Source of the DNA: Acidimicrobiales bacterium MED-G01
Lineage (GTDB): Bacteria; Actinomycetota; Acidimicrobiia; Acidimicrobiales; Poriferisodalaceae
Direction of reading: 5' to 3'
Length of the DNA: 64,000 bases
Assembly (NCBI GenBank): GCA_002457435.1
Contig: NTLA01000010.1
Location: 1 to 64,000, forward strand
Below the pieces are notes generated by a model. It was not told the origin of the DNA and did not search any database. It saw only the letters and a list, made by a program, of their open reading frames with translations. A program made the translations under genes and the position numbers. Below are positions 16,873-27,753 of the stretch, piece after piece. Each line of letters starts with the position of its first letter. The first letter of the stretch is position 1.

Positions 16873-18075
16873 TTATAGACCAAGAGCTGAGCGTAAATCG
16901 TCCACTCGATCAGTTCGTTCCCAGGTAAACAGGTCACCGGAGGATTCGCGGCCGAAGTGGCCGTACGCTGCGGTCGGCTGAAAAATTGGTCGTCGGAGAT
17001 CTAAGTCTCTGAGGATAGCGGCCGGTCGAAGGTCGAAAATTTCGTTGATCGATGATGAAATCAGTTCAGGGTCGGCGTTTTCAGTACCAAAGGTCTCGAC
17101 TAAGACCGACACTGGGCGAGCTACACCTATTGCGTAGGCGACTTGGACTTCGCAACGGTCAGCGACTCCCGCTGCAACGAGGTTTTTTGCTACCCAACGT
17201 GTTGCGTACGCGGCCGATCGATCGACCTTAGAAGGGTCTTTCCCAGAGAATGCGCCACCACCATGTCGGGCGTACCCTCCGTAGGTGTCGACGATAATTT
17301 TCCTACCTGTAAGACCGCAGTCACCAACTGGCCCACCAACGACAAAATTGCCGGTTGGATTTACGAAGACTTCAAAATCATCATCTGCGAATTCTGCCGG
17401 CACCGAGGGTCTGATGACATGTTCGATTAAATCGGGGCGAATCATCCCGTCTCTATCGATACCCGGGTTGTGTTGAGTGGAAACAAGAACGGTCTTCAAC
17501 CTGGTCGGGCGGCCATCCTCGTATTCAAATGAAACCTGTGTTTTCCCATCCGGCCTTAGATAAGGAACTTGGCCAGATTTGCGCGCCTCGGTAAGTTGCT
17601 CGGCCATCCGATGGGCCACATGGATGGGTAGCGGCATCAGGACCTCTGTCTCACGACAGGCATACCCAAACATCATCCCCTGATCACCAGCACCTTGGCG
17701 ATCAAGCGCATCGTCCTCACCTGCTTGACCACTTCTAACTTCTTCAGAATCGTTAACGCCTTGAGCTATGTCGGGTGATTGTTCATCGAGAGAAACCATT
17801 ACTCCACATGTGCTGCCGTTGAAATCAAGGGAGTCTCGGTCGTATCCAATCCCATTGATGGTTTCTCTTACCACTGCCGGTATATCCACGAACCCGCTCG
17901 TGGTGATCTCCCCCGCGACCACAACAAGTCCAGTAGTCACCATTGTCTCGCAGGCAACTCTGCTAGCTGGGTCTTGCTCCAGCATTGCGTCCAGAATGGC
18001 GTCAGAAATTTGATCTGCCATTTTGTCGGGATGACCTTCAGTCACCGACTCCGAGGTGAAAGTCCATCGACTCAC
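16873..18075 (-). CDS. metK: S-adenosylmethionine synthase
   Basis: 400 aa, full family length. It makes SAM from ATP and methionine. Signatures are [20 protein letters not shown] at the N-terminus, [12 protein letters not shown], and the phosphate-binding [16 protein letters not shown] near residue 250. The 71 bp before it (18076-18146) shows no SAM riboswitch that I can recognise. Its SAM product serves RsmB, encoded in the same cluster, among other methyltransferases. Confidence 0.97.
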   Translation of the reverse strand: MSRWTFTSESVTEGHPDKMADQISDAILDAMLEQDPASRVACETMVTTGLVVVAGEITTSGFVDIPAVVRETINGIGYDRDSLDFNGSTCGVMVSLDEQSPDIAQGVNDSEEVRSGQAGEDDALDRQGAGDQGMMFGYACRETEVLMPLPIHVAHRMAEQLTEARKSGQVPYLRPDGKTQVSFEYEDGRPTRLKTVLVSTQHNPGIDRDGMIRPDLIEHVIRPSVPAEFADDDFEVFVNPTGNFVVGGPVGDCGLTGRKIIVDTYGGYARHGGGAFSGKDPSKVDRSAAYATRWVAKNLVAAGVADRCEVQVAYAIGVARPVSVLVETFGTENADPELISSSINEIFDLRPAAILRDLDLRRPIFQPTAAYGHFGRESSGDLFTWERTDRVDDLRSALGL

Positions 18076-18146
18076 GCGATCACTCCTGATTATTCGACCG
18101 GCAAAGCTAAGGCTAGGCCAAAGAGCACCTCAAGAGGCATCCCAAG

Positions 18147-19331
18147 TCACCTAGCAAGTATCTCAGCAACTGTATCCAACACTTCATCCGCTATTTGTCG
18201 TTTGGACCGAAGCGAGACATGTCTTTGACCACCATTGGCTTCAAGGATTGTTACTTCGTTTGTTTCATAGGCAAAGCCGACCTTTGGCGCTGATACGTCG
18301 TTAGCGACAATGACGTCAACGTTCTTTCGCTCAAGCTTGTTTTGTGCGTGGACGATTAATTCGTCGGTCTCAGCGGCAAATCCAACAATCACCTGTCCCG
18401 GTAGCTTTGAAGCACCTAGGTCGGACAAGATGTCTGCAGTAGCTTCAAGGCGCAAATCTGGTGGGCCTCCGTCTTTTTTGATTTTGGAGTCTGATGTATC
18501 GACCGGACGAAAATCGGCTACAGCTGCGGCCATGACAATGACATCTGCATCGGCCCGTTCTAGAACGGCTTCATGCATCTGTGCCGCAGACTCAACTGAA
18601 ATTAGGTCAACTCCTGGCGGAGCTTCGATAGTAACCGTCGAAATTAAGGTGACCTCGGCCCCGCGGGCAATGGCCGCCTCGGCGATGGCATACCCCTGTT
18701 TGCCGGTAGAGCGGTTACCCACATAGCGAACTGGGTCAATTGCTTCCCGGGTACCGCCGGCTGTAACCACAATCTTTCGCCCATTGAGATCGCCAGTAGT
18801 GAGCATCTCTTTGATGACGTCAAACACTTTTTCTGGAGCCGCTAAACGTCCCGATCCGGAGTCTCCGCCGGCAAGTCGTCCTTCCTCGGGCGCGACAACG
18901 GTAACTCCTCGACTTTTAAGGGTCTCAAGGTTGTTTTGCACTGCTGGGTGTTCCCACATTTCAGTGTGCATGGCGGGACATACGACAACTGGTGCACGTG
19001 TCGCTACCAGGATTGCTGTTAAGAGATCATTCGAAATACCACTCGCATAGCTCCCAATGCTCCGCGCAGTGGCAGGGGCTACGACAATAAGGTCTGCTGT
19101 CTGACCTAGCGTCGTGTGGGGAATCGGGTCTGGGTCGTCAAAAATAGATGTTTTGACGGGTTCTGAGGCCAAGGCATCGAACGTTGCCCGTCCCACAAAT
19201 TTCTGGGCGCTTTCAGTCATTACTGGGATCACATGGGCCCCGGCATCGACCAGCATTCTGCACAGTAAAACTGCCTTGTAAGCGGCTATCCCCCCGGTAA
19301 CGCCCAGGATGATGCGGCGGCCGGCCAGCAT
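18147..19331 (-). CDS. coaBC: Bifunctional phosphopantothenoylcysteine decarboxylase / synthetase
   Basis: 394 aa. It performs two successive steps of coenzyme A synthesis. The N-terminal flavin-dependent CoaC (about 1-180) has LGVTGGIAAYKA, the active His in PHTTLGQTADL and PAMHTEMWEHPAVQNN. The C-terminal CTP-dependent CoaB (about 185-394) has VTAGGTREAIDPVRYVGN, STGKQG and the lysine-rich KIKKDG segment. It follows rpoZ by 13 bp, the usual gmk-rpoZ-coaBC order. Confidence 0.96.
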   Translation of the reverse strand: MLAGRRIILGVTGGIAAYKAVLLCRMLVDAGAHVIPVMTESAQKFVGRATFDALASEPVKTSIFDDPDPIPHTTLGQTADLIVVAPATARSIGSYASGISNDLLTAILVATRAPVVVCPAMHTEMWEHPAVQNNLETLKSRGVTVVAPEEGRLAGGDSGSGRLAAPEKVFDVIKEMLTTGDLNGRKIVVTAGGTREAIDPVRYVGNRSTGKQGYAIAEAAIARGAEVTLISTVTIEAPPGVDLISVESAAQMHEAVLERADADVIVMAAAVADFRPVDTSDSKIKKDGGPPDLRLEATADILSDLGASKLPGQVIVGFAAETDELIVHAQNKLERKNVDVIVANDVSAPKVGFAYETNEVTILEANGGQRHVSLRSKRQIADEVLDTVAEILAR

Positions 19332-19344
19332 CAGCGGCTTCTAC

Positions 19345-19680
19345 CTACTCTTCGTCAGGCACGGCCTCAAGAGCGGCTGCTTCAGCCTCCGCTTGCGCCA
19401 GCGCCTCCGCCTCTAAGCGAGCACGTTCCTCCGGGTCGAACCGTTCGTAGCCGATTTTGTCAGCCTGAATTTCTTCAAACGCCGTCGATAACGACTTCCT
19501 TGCCGTACTCGTGACTTGTGGAGGGACTTCGCTGCCCCCTCCTTCTCCAAGGCCAAGGTCGTAGGCGATGAGTTGACGTGACCTCTTGGCGGCCAAACTC
19601 ACCAGCGTAAATTTAGAATCGACCTTTTCAAGTAATGCCTCAAGGCCCGGACTGATCATCGTGTCTTGTTCGTCAGACAT
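19345..19680 (-). CDS. rpoZ: RNA polymerase omega subunit
   Basis: 111 aa. The core SKFTLVSLAAKRSRQLIAYDLG and the later KSLSTAFEEIQADKI match omega, which helps fold and assemble beta' into RNA polymerase. The last ~30 residues are an Ala/Glu-rich, probably helical tail not seen in short omegas. A GAGGTAGAG stretch precedes the ATG. The 96 bp upstream, to the gmk stop, are non-coding with only weak promoter-like sequence. Confidence 0.93.
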   Translation of the reverse strand: MSDEQDTMISPGLEALLEKVDSKFTLVSLAAKRSRQLIAYDLGLGEGGGSEVPPQVTSTARKSLSTAFEEIQADKIGYERFDPEERARLEAEALAQAEAEAAALEAVPDEE

Positions 19681-19776
19681 CTGCTCTACCTCGATAAGGG
19701 TTCAACTGTTTCGACGGAACCACCATGCTATCAGCGGCATGCTTGAGTCGAACGAGCCGCGTTCAGCATAACGTTC

Positions 19777-20361
19777 TTATGATTCCGATCTCTGTTGACG
19801 GAAATTAGTAATCACTGACCTGACGGCTGCTACCGCATTGTCTAGGTCTGCGTTGATGATTATGGAATCTGCGAGCTCACGTCCGGTTTGTTCTTCGGCA
19901 TCGGCAGCTTCGAGTCGCTGCGCTATATGTTCCTCGCTATCACCTCTGGCTCGCATACGTCGTTCCTGTTCCGGCCGGTTGGGTGGGACGATCAAGACGA
20001 CAACAGCGTCCTCTTGTCGTTCTCTCACCGCAACTGCTCCTTGCACATCGATCTCTAACAGCAGGTCTTTCCCAGTTGGAACTGTTGGTGTTGGCGTTCC
20101 GTATCGATGTCCAAAAAATTCAGCCCACTCATAAAATCCATCTTCGGCAACGCGGATATCGAACTCTTCATCTGTGACGTAAACGTAGGCATCTGGTGCT
20201 TCGCTGGGTCTTCGTGATCGTGTTGTCCAGGATCGACTGAGGTGCATTGTCGGGTCTCGGCGCATCAGCTCTGCAACTATGGTTCCCTTGCCCGCGCCAC
20301 CTGCACCGCAGATGACAAAGATGATCGGATTGCTGTTGTTCGTCACAGCGTTCGACTCCAT
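19777..20361 (-). CDS. gmk: Guanylate kinase
   Basis: 194 aa. It phosphorylates GMP to GDP. The P-loop is GAGGAGKGT; the GMP-binding region includes SRSWTTRSRRPSE and EWAEFFGHRYGTP, and LLLEIDVQGA is the Walker B strand. I start at ATG 20361; a TTG four codons earlier is open but neither has a good ribosome-binding site. It starts 19 bp after mihF, the standard actinobacterial mihF-gmk-rpoZ order. Confidence 0.95.
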   Translation of the reverse strand: MESNAVTNNSNPIIFVICGAGGAGKGTIVAELMRRDPTMHLSRSWTTRSRRPSEAPDAYVYVTDEEFDIRVAEDGFYEWAEFFGHRYGTPTPTVPTGKDLLLEIDVQGAVAVRERQEDAVVVLIVPPNRPEQERRMRARGDSEEHIAQRLEAADAEEQTGRELADSIIINADLDNAVAAVRSVITNFRQQRSES

Positions 20362-20380
20362 GCCGTTCAGCAAGCCAAAG

Positions 20381-20698
20381 TTATGCAGCGAAAAAGTCTA
20401 CTAATTGAGTACGTTGATTTTCTCCGAGACCCTGCAATCTTCGACTTTCCGCTATTCCGATGTCTCGCATCAATCTTCGGGCTTTAACTTTGCCAATCTT
20501 TGGCATCGACTCAAGGGCAGCGAGAGCCTTCATTTTTCCAACCAACTCATCTGTGTCGGCGAGTTCAAGTAGTTCATCAAACGAAACCAATCCCATCTTC
20601 AAACGGTCTTTAGTTTCTGCTCTTACCCGGCGTGCCGCAGCTGCCTTTTCGAGGGCTGCTTCGCGTTGTTCAGGTGAAAGGCTGGGCGGTGTGGGCAT
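20381..20698 (-). CDS. mihF: Integration host factor, actinobacterial type (mIHF)
   Basis: 105 aa. It matches mycobacterial IHF, a nucleoid-associated protein unrelated to E. coli IHF. The N-terminus is PPSLSPEQREAALEKAAAARR, a helical region follows (KDRLKMGLVSFDELLELA), and the helix-two-turns-helix DNA-binding core is LESMPKIGKVKARRLMRDIG followed by GIAESRRLQGLG. This family is essentially restricted to Actinobacteria, so it is one of the best taxonomic markers here. It lies between pyrF and gmk as in Mycobacterium and Streptomyces. Confidence 0.95.
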   Translation of the reverse strand: MPTPPSLSPEQREAALEKAAAARRVRAETKDRLKMGLVSFDELLELADTDELVGKMKALAALESMPKIGKVKARRLMRDIGIAESRRLQGLGENQRTQLVDFFAA

Positions 20699-20742
20699 CG
20701 TCGACGAGTCTATCCGCGTTGTGGTTTACGTGGCCCCTCTAG

Positions 20743-21450
20743 CTAGATCGCCTCCGCTACTTCGGCGGCGATACTTTCGGCAGCTTCCTCAGGTTCACTG
20801 GACGCGGTCACAGCTCGTCCAATAACCAAGATGCCGGCACCTTGCTTGATTGCTTCTCCAGGAGTGGCCGGTCGTCCTTGATCGTTTGCCGCAACTCCCT
20901 CAGGTCTGATGCCGGGTACAACGGCGAGTAGCTCAGGGGCCACCGTGGACACCTCCACAAGGTCGCTGGCTGCGCAGACAACGCCCCCGCAATCTGCTTC
21001 TACCGCATATCCGAGTCTTTCTTGCAGCAAGGACCCAGGGGCTTCTGAATCCGAGGTCAAAACAGTCACCGCAAGCACCATGGGTGGAGTCAACCCAGCA
21101 GCTGCTGCCCCTTCATTTAATCCATGAACTGCTGCTGCCAACATGTCAGTCCCACCCGACGAATGGACAGTGACATAGGAAACTCCGAGGCTCCCTAGGA
21201 CTTTCGCTGTCTTTCCCACGGTTGTCGGGATGTCATGCAGTTTCAAATCGAGGAAAACCTCATAGCCCTGATCCACAAAAGTACCGACAGCTTCTGGTCC
21301 CGAAGCAGCGAATAACTCCAATCCAACCTTTGCGACTGAAAACCATGGCAGCATTCGGCGTCCAAGTCGACCCGCTTCAACAAGGTCATCAACATCGAGT
21401 GCAAGAGCTAGGCGAGAACGGGCGTCATTAGCGATATCAGGATAATTCAT
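20743..21450 (-). CDS. pyrF: Orotidine 5'-phosphate decarboxylase
   Basis: 235 aa. It makes UMP from OMP, the last step of pyrimidine synthesis. The catalytic DxKxxD array is in FLDLKLHDIPTTVG; VPGIRPEG is the phosphate-binding loop. Its length is that of the short, Bacillus/E. coli-type enzyme, not the longer mycobacterial type. ATG 21450 has GGAG about 7 nt upstream and lies within the last codons of pyrD, overlapping it by 14 bases. It is the last gene of the pyr operon. Confidence 0.95.
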   Translation of the reverse strand: MNYPDIANDARSRLALALDVDDLVEAGRLGRRMLPWFSVAKVGLELFAASGPEAVGTFVDQGYEVFLDLKLHDIPTTVGKTAKVLGSLGVSYVTVHSSGGTDMLAAAVHGLNEGAAAAGLTPPMVLAVTVLTSDSEAPGSLLQERLGYAVEADCGGVVCAASDLVEVSTVAPELLAVVPGIRPEGVAANDQGRPATPGEAIKQGAGILVIGRAVTASSEPEEAAESIAAEVAEAI

Positions 21451-22360
21451 GAGCAACTCCGGTCAGAGAACGTACGGAATTTACTTCATGTTTTCGACAC
21501 CATCGTTCTAAGTTTCTGAGGATCCGCCGAGAAGCTCTGGGGTCTGCGAAGTGGGCTGAACCCACTTGGACAGCTGATGCACCGGCAGCGAGAAATTCGA
21601 CTACATGTTCTGCTTTGGTTATACCTCCTACTCCAACAATCGGCACCGGGCCTAGCGATTCGTATACGTCGTAGACAGCCCGAACAGCCACGGGTCGGAT
21701 ACTCGGTCCAGACAATCCACCCCCTCCGTTACCGAGGACCGGGCGTAACGTTTCAGGATCTATCACCATCCCTAACAGCGTGTTGCTAAGCGTCAAAGCT
21801 TCGGCACCGGCTTCCATAGCTGCTTTGGCTATGGACACAATGTCGGTTACGTTCGGGCTTAGTTTGGCCCACGTAGGTAACCCCGAAATCAATGAGGCAT
21901 TCACGGCGGCCTGACAACTGTTGGGGTCGTGAGCAAAAATATCGCCTCGCTCTTCCAAGTTGGGACAACTCACGTTCACTTCAACCGCCGTTATTCCTTT
22001 GACTCCCGTCAATCGGCTAGCGACCTCGCGGTACTCATCGACGGTTCGTCCCCAGATACTGACCACAACGCGAGCCTCATGACTTAACAGGGCCGGTAAA
22101 TCTTCTGTAATCCAACTATCTATACCTGGGTTCTGGAGACCTACTGAATTGATCATTCCTGATGCGGTGCCATGGACTCTTGGCGCGGGATTACCCGGCC
22201 ATGCTGCGGCTGAGAGTGACTTAACTACAACCGCTCCAAGGTCTGCTAGGTCGCAGTAGGCAGCAAGTTCTGTGCCGTGGCCGACTGTTCCTGAAGCAGT
22301 CATGACAGGATTGGGAAAGGTTATTGAGCCAACCTGCACGGCGTGTCGTTGTTCCTTCAT
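21437..22360 (-). CDS. pyrD: Dihydroorotate dehydrogenase, class 1B
   Basis: 307 aa, FMN-dependent oxidation of dihydroorotate to orotate. NPVMTASGT and the catalytic cysteine in [12 protein letters not shown] identify a class 1 enzyme; overall similarity is to class 1B. Class 1B enzymes normally pair with the FeS/FAD subunit PyrK, which is not in this operon or window. Known Actinobacteria such as Mycobacterium use the quinone-linked class 2 enzyme, so this is a lineage difference. It overlaps carB by 4 bases. Confidence 0.92.
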   Translation of the reverse strand: MKEQRHAVQVGSITFPNPVMTASGTVGHGTELAAYCDLADLGAVVVKSLSAAAWPGNPAPRVHGTASGMINSVGLQNPGIDSWITEDLPALLSHEARVVVSIWGRTVDEYREVASRLTGVKGITAVEVNVSCPNLEERGDIFAHDPNSCQAAVNASLISGLPTWAKLSPNVTDIVSIAKAAMEAGAEALTLSNTLLGMVIDPETLRPVLGNGGGGLSGPSIRPVAVRAVYDVYESLGPVPIVGVGGITKAEHVVEFLAAGASAVQVGSAHFADPRASRRILRNLERWCRKHEVNSVRSLTGVAHELS

Positions 22361-25300
22361 TTTGTCGGAACCTCATGGGTAAGGAACTCCTGCAATGACC
22401 GGACTGTCAGCGGATTGGACATCCATTCTCGGAGTCCAACCGCGGCAGCTCGCGCCGCGGCGACTGTGGTTAGACAAGGCACTTTGTGAGCAGTTGAAGC
22501 GAATCGGATTCGATAGCCGTCACTTCGTGGTCCCCGCCCGCGTGGTGTGTTGACAACGAGTCTGACCTGACCTGCCCCTATCAATTCAACGGCATCTACA
22601 CCCGCGCTAATCTCGCGCCCTTCTTCACTCAGCTTCGCTACAACAGTCTCAACATGAACTCCGTTGCTGTCTAAGAATTCGGCAGTTCCCGAGGTGGCTG
22701 CCAACGTAAACCCAAGTTCAACAAATCCCCTAGCGGCTTCAAGTCCTTGGTCCTTGTCTCTATCTGCCAGGGAGAAAAAGATGGTTCCGCTAAGAGGAAG
22801 GGCTTCCCCTGCAGCAATTTGACTTTTCGCAAAAGCCAGCCCGAATGTCCTATCGATACCCATTACTTCGCCGGTGGAACGCATCTCTGGGCCGAGGACT
22901 GTGTCAACGTCAGGGAACCGTTGAAAGGGAAGCACTGCTTCTTTTACTGCTACATGGCCTTCTCGAATAGGTTCTGGCAAAGCACCTAATCCTCGGAGTT
23001 CTTCGAGTGTTTCTCCAGCCATCACTCGTGCAGCAACTTTCGCCAACTGCACGCCTGTCGCTTTGGCTATAAAGGGAACTGTTCGTGATGCCCGGGGGTT
23101 TGCCTCAATTACGAATACTTGACCTTGCTTAACCGCGAACTGCACATTAAGAAGTCCAACGACTTCGAGTCGTTCAGCGAGTCGTTGTGTGTATTCGATT
23201 ATCACTTCTTGGGTTTCCGGGGACAGGTTGGGTGGCGGTATCGCACATGCGCTGTCTCCTGAATGAACACCTGCTTCTTCTACGTGTTCCAGGATTCCGC
23301 CGAGAACAAAGTCGCCTGTGTGGTCCCGAATGGAGTCGACATCTACTTCGATAGCGTCTTCTAAGAACCGGTCGACGAGTACGGGACGATCGGCTGATAA
23401 TCCACCTTCTCGCCCTAAGCCCCCAAACTCGGCTAGCTCTTTCATCGCTTCTTCAAGTTCTTGCAGGTCGTACACAATCGTCATCGCTCGACCACCAAGC
23501 ACATAGCTGGGTCGCACTAACACTGGAAATCCGACGCGTTTACAGATCTGTGATGCCTCCTCAAAAGTAACTGCAGTTCCGCCTGGTGGTTGTGGGATCT
23601 CTAACTGGGCGCATAGTGAGTTCCAACGTTCCCGGTCTTCGGCAAGGTCAATAGAGTCGGGAGAGGTTCCACAAACAAGTTCAGTTGGCAACTCAGATGC
23701 CAATTTCAACGGGGTTTGCCCACCAAGACTGACGATAACTCCAACAGGGTTTTCAGCATCAATAACGTTGAGGACATCTTCTAGTGTCAACGGTTCAAAA
23801 TAAAGACGGTCCGATGTGTCGTAATCGGTGGACACAGTTTCAGGGTTGCAGTTCAGCATGATGGTTTCATAGCCGGCTTCTTCGAGAGCGAAGCTTGCGT
23901 GAACACAGCAATAATCGAACTCAATACCTTGACCAATGCGATTAGGACCTGACCCCAGAATCATCATCCGAGGTCGTGTCCCTTGACGTATCTCGTCTTC
24001 GTCTTCATAGGTCGAATAGTGATACGGCGTTATCGCGTCAAACTCGGCAGCGCAGGTGTCAACAGTTTTGAAGGTCGTGCGGACACCTTTGGCAAGCCGT
24101 TCTGACCGAACGTCAACCTCTTGCGCCTTTAAGAGATAGGCGAGCTGCGCGTCTGAAAACCCGAGTTGCTTCGCTCGTCGCCATTCCATTTTTGTAAGAG
24201 AAGAAAGATCCGATTGCTCTAGGTGGAGCCGTTCCTCAACAATCAGCAGCATCTGATCTAGGAACCAGCTATCAATCGCGCAGGCGATATAGATCTGATC
24301 GATCGAGATGCCTCTCCTCATCAGTTCGCCTATCTGGAACAATCTTTCTGCTGTAGGAACAGCTATAGCCGAGAGCAACTCAGCCTCATCTTGTTTCAAA
24401 TATTGACTTTCTCCGGGATCAGCATTTAGACCTGATCGACCCTGTTCAAGCGATCGAATGCCTTTTTGGAGACTCTCTGGAAAAGTGCGTCCTATGGACA
24501 TTGCCTCACCCACAGATTGCATTTGAGGCCCTAGCACGCCCGAAGCACCTGGGAGCTTTTCAAATGCCCACCGTGGGATCTTGGTGACTACATAGTCGAT
24601 CGTTGGCTCAAAACTCGCTGGTGTTTTTTCCGTGATGTCATTGGTGATCTCATCGAGGCGGTATCCCACCGCTAACCGCGCCGCTATTTTGGCTATCGGG
24701 AAACCTGTGGCCTTTGAGGCCAAGGCTGAACTCCTGCTCACACGGGGGTTCATCTCAATAACAATTTGCTCACCTGTTTCGGGGTGAACCGCAAATTGGA
24801 CGTTGGACCCGCCGGTCTCGACTCCAACTCGTCGGATACAAGCAAAAGCTGCGTTGCGCATTTCTTGATACTCAACGTCGGAAAGGGTCTGTGCTGGGGC
24901 GACGGTGATGGAGTCGCCTGTATGAACTCCCATGGGGTCGACATTCTCAATCGAACAGATCACGACACAGTTATCGGCGTGATCTCTCATTACTTCAAGT
25001 TCGTATTCTTTCCAACCTTTGATTGATTGCTCAATCAATATCTCTGAGATCGGACTCGCCTTCAAACCTAGGGCTGCCACACTTTCGAACTCTTCGACGC
25101 TATGGGCAAAGGCTGTGCCTTTTCCGCCCAAAATGTATGCAGGGCGGATAATGACCGGGAGTCCGATTTCTTCGACCACGGTCATGGCCTCATCCATCGT
25201 GTGCGCGATTCCAGATCGAGCGCACTTCAAACCAATCTGTTCCATCGCTTGTCTGAACAGGTCTCGGTCCTCTGCAGTAGCGATGGCTTCACCACTTGCG

Positions 25301-25650
25301 CCGATCATTTCTACGTCGTATTCCTCCAACACTCCTGATTCAACGAGTTCGATGGCCAGATTGAGTGCTGTTTGACCTCCGAGAGTCGGCAGGATCGCAT
25401 CCGGCCTCTCGCGTTCGATGATCGCTGTCAGCACGTCAACCTCGAGTGGTTCTATATATGTAGCGTCTGCGAATTCTGGGTCGGTCATGATTGTTGCTGG
25501 ATTCGAGTTAGCAAGAATTATGCGATAGCCCTCGTCTCGTAGCACCCGACACGCTTGGGTCCCTGAATAATCAAATTCGCAGGCTTGGCCGATCACAATG
25601 GGTCCAGATCCAATGATCAAAATGCTTTGGATATCGTCGCGCCTCGGCAT
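22357..25650 (-). CDS. carB: Carbamoyl-phosphate synthase, large subunit
   Basis: 1097 aa, full length. Two homologous ATP-grasp halves make carbamoyl phosphate from ammonia, bicarbonate and two ATP. The first half begins [20 protein letters not shown], the second near residue 560 with [19 protein letters not shown]. The C-terminal ~140 residues are the MGS-like allosteric domain. ATG shares one base with the carA stop (TAATG). Its product feeds both PyrB and arginine synthesis. Confidence 0.97.
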   Translation of the reverse strand: MPRRDDIQSILIIGSGPIVIGQACEFDYSGTQACRVLRDEGYRIILANSNPATIMTDPEFADATYIEPLEVDVLTAIIERERPDAILPTLGGQTALNLAIELVESGVLEEYDVEMIGASGEAIATAEDRDLFRQAMEQIGLKCARSGIAHTMDEAMTVVEEIGLPVIIRPAYILGGKGTAFAHSVEEFESVAALGLKASPISEILIEQSIKGWKEYELEVMRDHADNCVVICSIENVDPMGVHTGDSITVAPAQTLSDVEYQEMRNAAFACIRRVGVETGGSNVQFAVHPETGEQIVIEMNPRVSRSSALASKATGFPIAKIAARLAVGYRLDEITNDITEKTPASFEPTIDYVVTKIPRWAFEKLPGASGVLGPQMQSVGEAMSIGRTFPESLQKGIRSLEQGRSGLNADPGESQYLKQDEAELLSAIAVPTAERLFQIGELMRRGISIDQIYIACAIDSWFLDQMLLIVEERLHLEQSDLSSLTKMEWRRAKQLGFSDAQLAYLLKAQEVDVRSERLAKGVRTTFKTVDTCAAEFDAITPYHYSTYEDEDEIRQGTRPRMMILGSGPNRIGQGIEFDYCCVHASFALEEAGYETIMLNCNPETVSTDYDTSDRLYFEPLTLEDVLNVIDAENPVGVIVSLGGQTPLKLASELPTELVCGTSPDSIDLAEDRERWNSLCAQLEIPQPPGGTAVTFEEASQICKRVGFPVLVRPSYVLGGRAMTIVYDLQELEEAMKELAEFGGLGREGGLSADRPVLVDRFLEDAIEVDVDSIRDHTGDFVLGGILEHVEEAGVHSGDSACAIPPPNLSPETQEVIIEYTQRLAERLEVVGLLNVQFAVKQGQVFVIEANPRASRTVPFIAKATGVQLAKVAARVMAGETLEELRGLGALPEPIREGHVAVKEAVLPFQRFPDVDTVLGPEMRSTGEVMGIDRTFGLAFAKSQIAAGEALPLSGTIFFSLADRDKDQGLEAARGFVELGFTLAATSGTAEFLDSNGVHVETVVAKLSEEGREISAGVDAVELIGAGQVRLVVNTPRGRGPRSDGYRIRFASTAHKVPCLTTVAAARAAAVGLREWMSNPLTVRSLQEFLTHEVPTK

Positions 25651-26738
25651 TACTTGGGGCTTCCGTGAAACGATGTCATCAAGTCAGCGAACTGTTGGAA
25701 CAGGTAGCGGGAATCATGTGGTCCTGGACTCGCCTCTGGGTGGTACTGAACGCTAAATGCAGGTATGTCATTGCAGCGGAGGCCCTCAAGGGCGCCGTCA
25801 TTAAGGCAGACGTGTGTTTCTGTGACTCCTGGGATAGAGCCTGACTCAATAGCGAAATTATGATTTTGGCTGGTGATTTCTATTCGGCCGTTATCCAGGT
25901 TGCGAACAGGCACATTGCCCCCATGGTGACCGAACTTCATCTTGTAGGACTTTCCGCCCAAAGCCAGAGAAAGAATCTGATGACCAAGACAGATTCCGAA
26001 CACTGGCACTTTCCCAAGCAGGGCACTGAGAGCGGTAACCACTTGGCCCGCCATCATCGGGTCCCCTGGGCCGTTAGACAAGAACACGCCGTGGGGTTCC
26101 AAAGCAAGAACCTCGTCACTGGTGGTGTGAGCGGGCACCACAAATACAGTCGCTATTTCAGAAAGTTGTTCCACAATTGATTTCTTGATGCCTAAGTCGT
26201 AAGCGACAACTCGAAAATCGCCACCGTCAACTTTGTAGGCTTTTGAAGTAGTCACGGCGCTAACAAGGTCTACTCCAGTCGTGCCAGGCTCCATTGAGGC
26301 CGCCTTAGTGAGCTGTTCAAGAGATGCGGAACCGAATGCGGCCGGCATGGCACCGTTCTCTCGAACGTGTCGGGTTAGCCGTCGGGTGTCAACCCCAGAG
26401 ATTCCCGGTATCCCTTCTGATCGTAGGTAGGTATCTAAGTCGCCTTCGCTGCGCCAATTAGACCTTCGTCTCGATAGTTCACGGACAACCACACCCCTAC
26501 AGAAGGGACGTTTCGCCTCGTCGTCGGCGCCTGTGACGCCATAGTTCCCTATGTGGGGGTATGTGAAATTAATGATTTGTCCGGCGTAGGACGGGTCGGT
26601 GATCACTTCTTGGTAGCCGCTCAAGACAGTGTTAAACACCACTTCCCCAGAAGTGACGTCAACCTCTGCACCTATGAGTTCTCCTTCGAACGATGTGCCG
26701 TCGGCGAGCGCCAACGCTCCTTCGCGAATTTGGGTCAC
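25650..26738 (-). CDS. carA: Carbamoyl-phosphate synthase, small (glutaminase) subunit
   Basis: 362 aa. It releases ammonia from glutamine and channels it to CarB. The C-terminal class I glutamine amidotransferase domain has the nucleophile Cys in [17 protein letters not shown] and the His-Glu pair in [13 protein letters not shown]. The N-terminal small domain starts [13 protein letters not shown]-like with [20 protein letters not shown]. Only 61 bp separate it from pyrB, so pyrC, often present here in Actinobacteria, is missing. Confidence 0.96.
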   Translation of the reverse strand: MTQIREGALALADGTSFEGELIGAEVDVTSGEVVFNTVLSGYQEVITDPSYAGQIINFTYPHIGNYGVTGADDEAKRPFCRGVVVRELSRRRSNWRSEGDLDTYLRSEGIPGISGVDTRRLTRHVRENGAMPAAFGSASLEQLTKAASMEPGTTGVDLVSAVTTSKAYKVDGGDFRVVAYDLGIKKSIVEQLSEIATVFVVPAHTTSDEVLALEPHGVFLSNGPGDPMMAGQVVTALSALLGKVPVFGICLGHQILSLALGGKSYKMKFGHHGGNVPVRNLDNGRIEITSQNHNFAIESGSIPGVTETHVCLNDGALEGLRCNDIPAFSVQYHPEASPGPHDSRYLFQQFADLMTSFHGSPK

Positions 26739-26799
26739 TTACTCTGCCTGCCGTCCATCATTTGTCCTCTTGCTCGATTTTTAGTTGCGTGCTTCCGCA

Positions 26800-27753
26800 T
26801 CAATCAATCTCTATTCCCGAACCCAACAATCGAAAAAGAACTGCCATTCTCACCGCTACTCCGTTAGTGACTTGTTGGTTAATGAGGACATTTGCTCGTT
26901 TGTCCATGACAGTGTCAGCAATTTCTATTCCTCGGTTTACTGGTCCTGGATGGAGGATTACGAGGTCGTCGTTCATCCTGTTAGCCCGAGATTCGGTTAC
27001 TCCATAGCGCTCGATATAGTCATCCATAGAGCTAACGACGGTCTCACCCATGCGTTCCTTCTGGATTCTGAGCAGTCCCACCACGTCTAAACTCGGAAGC
27101 ACTTCATCTAGGTCGTCGGTAATGTCAACCGGCCAGTTGTCGAGGTCGGTGGGTTGAAGCTCAGGCGGAGCCACGATGGTAACTTTCGCTCCGAGACTGC
27201 GGTAAGCGGCCAAGTCGCTTCGCGCGACGCGGCTGTGTTTGACGTCACCAACTATGCCGATATGGATCCCAGATAAGGACGCTTTGGTTCCTGCCGTCCC
27301 ATGGAAGTGTTGACACAGGGTGTAAGCATCCAACAGCCCCTGTGTCGGATGAGCATTTAATCCATCGCCAGCATTAATGACAGAAATTGTTTCCCCGACG
27401 GCTTCAGCGATCTCTCCTGGAAGACCACCCGAGCCGTGCCGAATGACTAGGGCATCAACTCCTAGGGCTCGAATTGTTTCCACGGTGTCTTGCAGCGACT
27501 CTCCTTTGGAGAGGGAAGATGTGTGCGTGGGGAAGTCAATGACATCCGCCGAAAGTCGTTTGGCAGCTAGATCAAATGACATGCGAGTCCGGGTCGAGTC
27601 TTCGAAAAAAATCATCGCTATGGTCCGACCGCGTAATGCTGGAACTTTAGGGATTGGTCTTTGGCTGACTTCGACAAAGCGATCCGTTAAATGCAGCAAT
27701 TCCCGAATTACGTCACGGTTTAAGCCAGCGAGGTTGATGAGGTGATTACTCAT
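26800..27753 (-). CDS. pyrB: Aspartate carbamoyltransferase, catalytic chain
   Basis: 317 aa. It forms carbamoyl aspartate from carbamoyl phosphate and aspartate. The carbamoyl-phosphate loop is FFEDSTRTRMSF; further signatures are HPTQGLLDAY and ILHPGPVNRGIEI. No pyrI regulatory chain is present. Its ATG overlaps the pyrR stop by 4 bases, so it is coupled to the regulator. Confidence 0.96.
   Translation of the reverse strand: MSNHLINLAGLNRDVIRELLHLTDRFVEVSQRPIPKVPALRGRTIAMIFFEDSTRTRMSFDLAAKRLSADVIDFPTHTSSLSKGESLQDTVETIRALGVDALVIRHGSGGLPGEIAEAVGETISVINAGDGLNAHPTQGLLDAYTLCQHFHGTAGTKASLSGIHIGIVGDVKHSRVARSDLAAYRSLGAKVTIVAPPELQPTDLDNWPVDITDDLDEVLPSLDVVGLLRIQKERMGETVVSSMDDYIERYGVTESRANRMNDDLVILHPGPVNRGIEIADTVMDKRANVLINQQVTNGVAVRMAVLFRLLGSGIEID

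Noticed and set aside
18076-18146. SAM riboswitch before metK
   Set aside because: The 71 bp gap is too short and shows no recognisable SAM aptamer elements.
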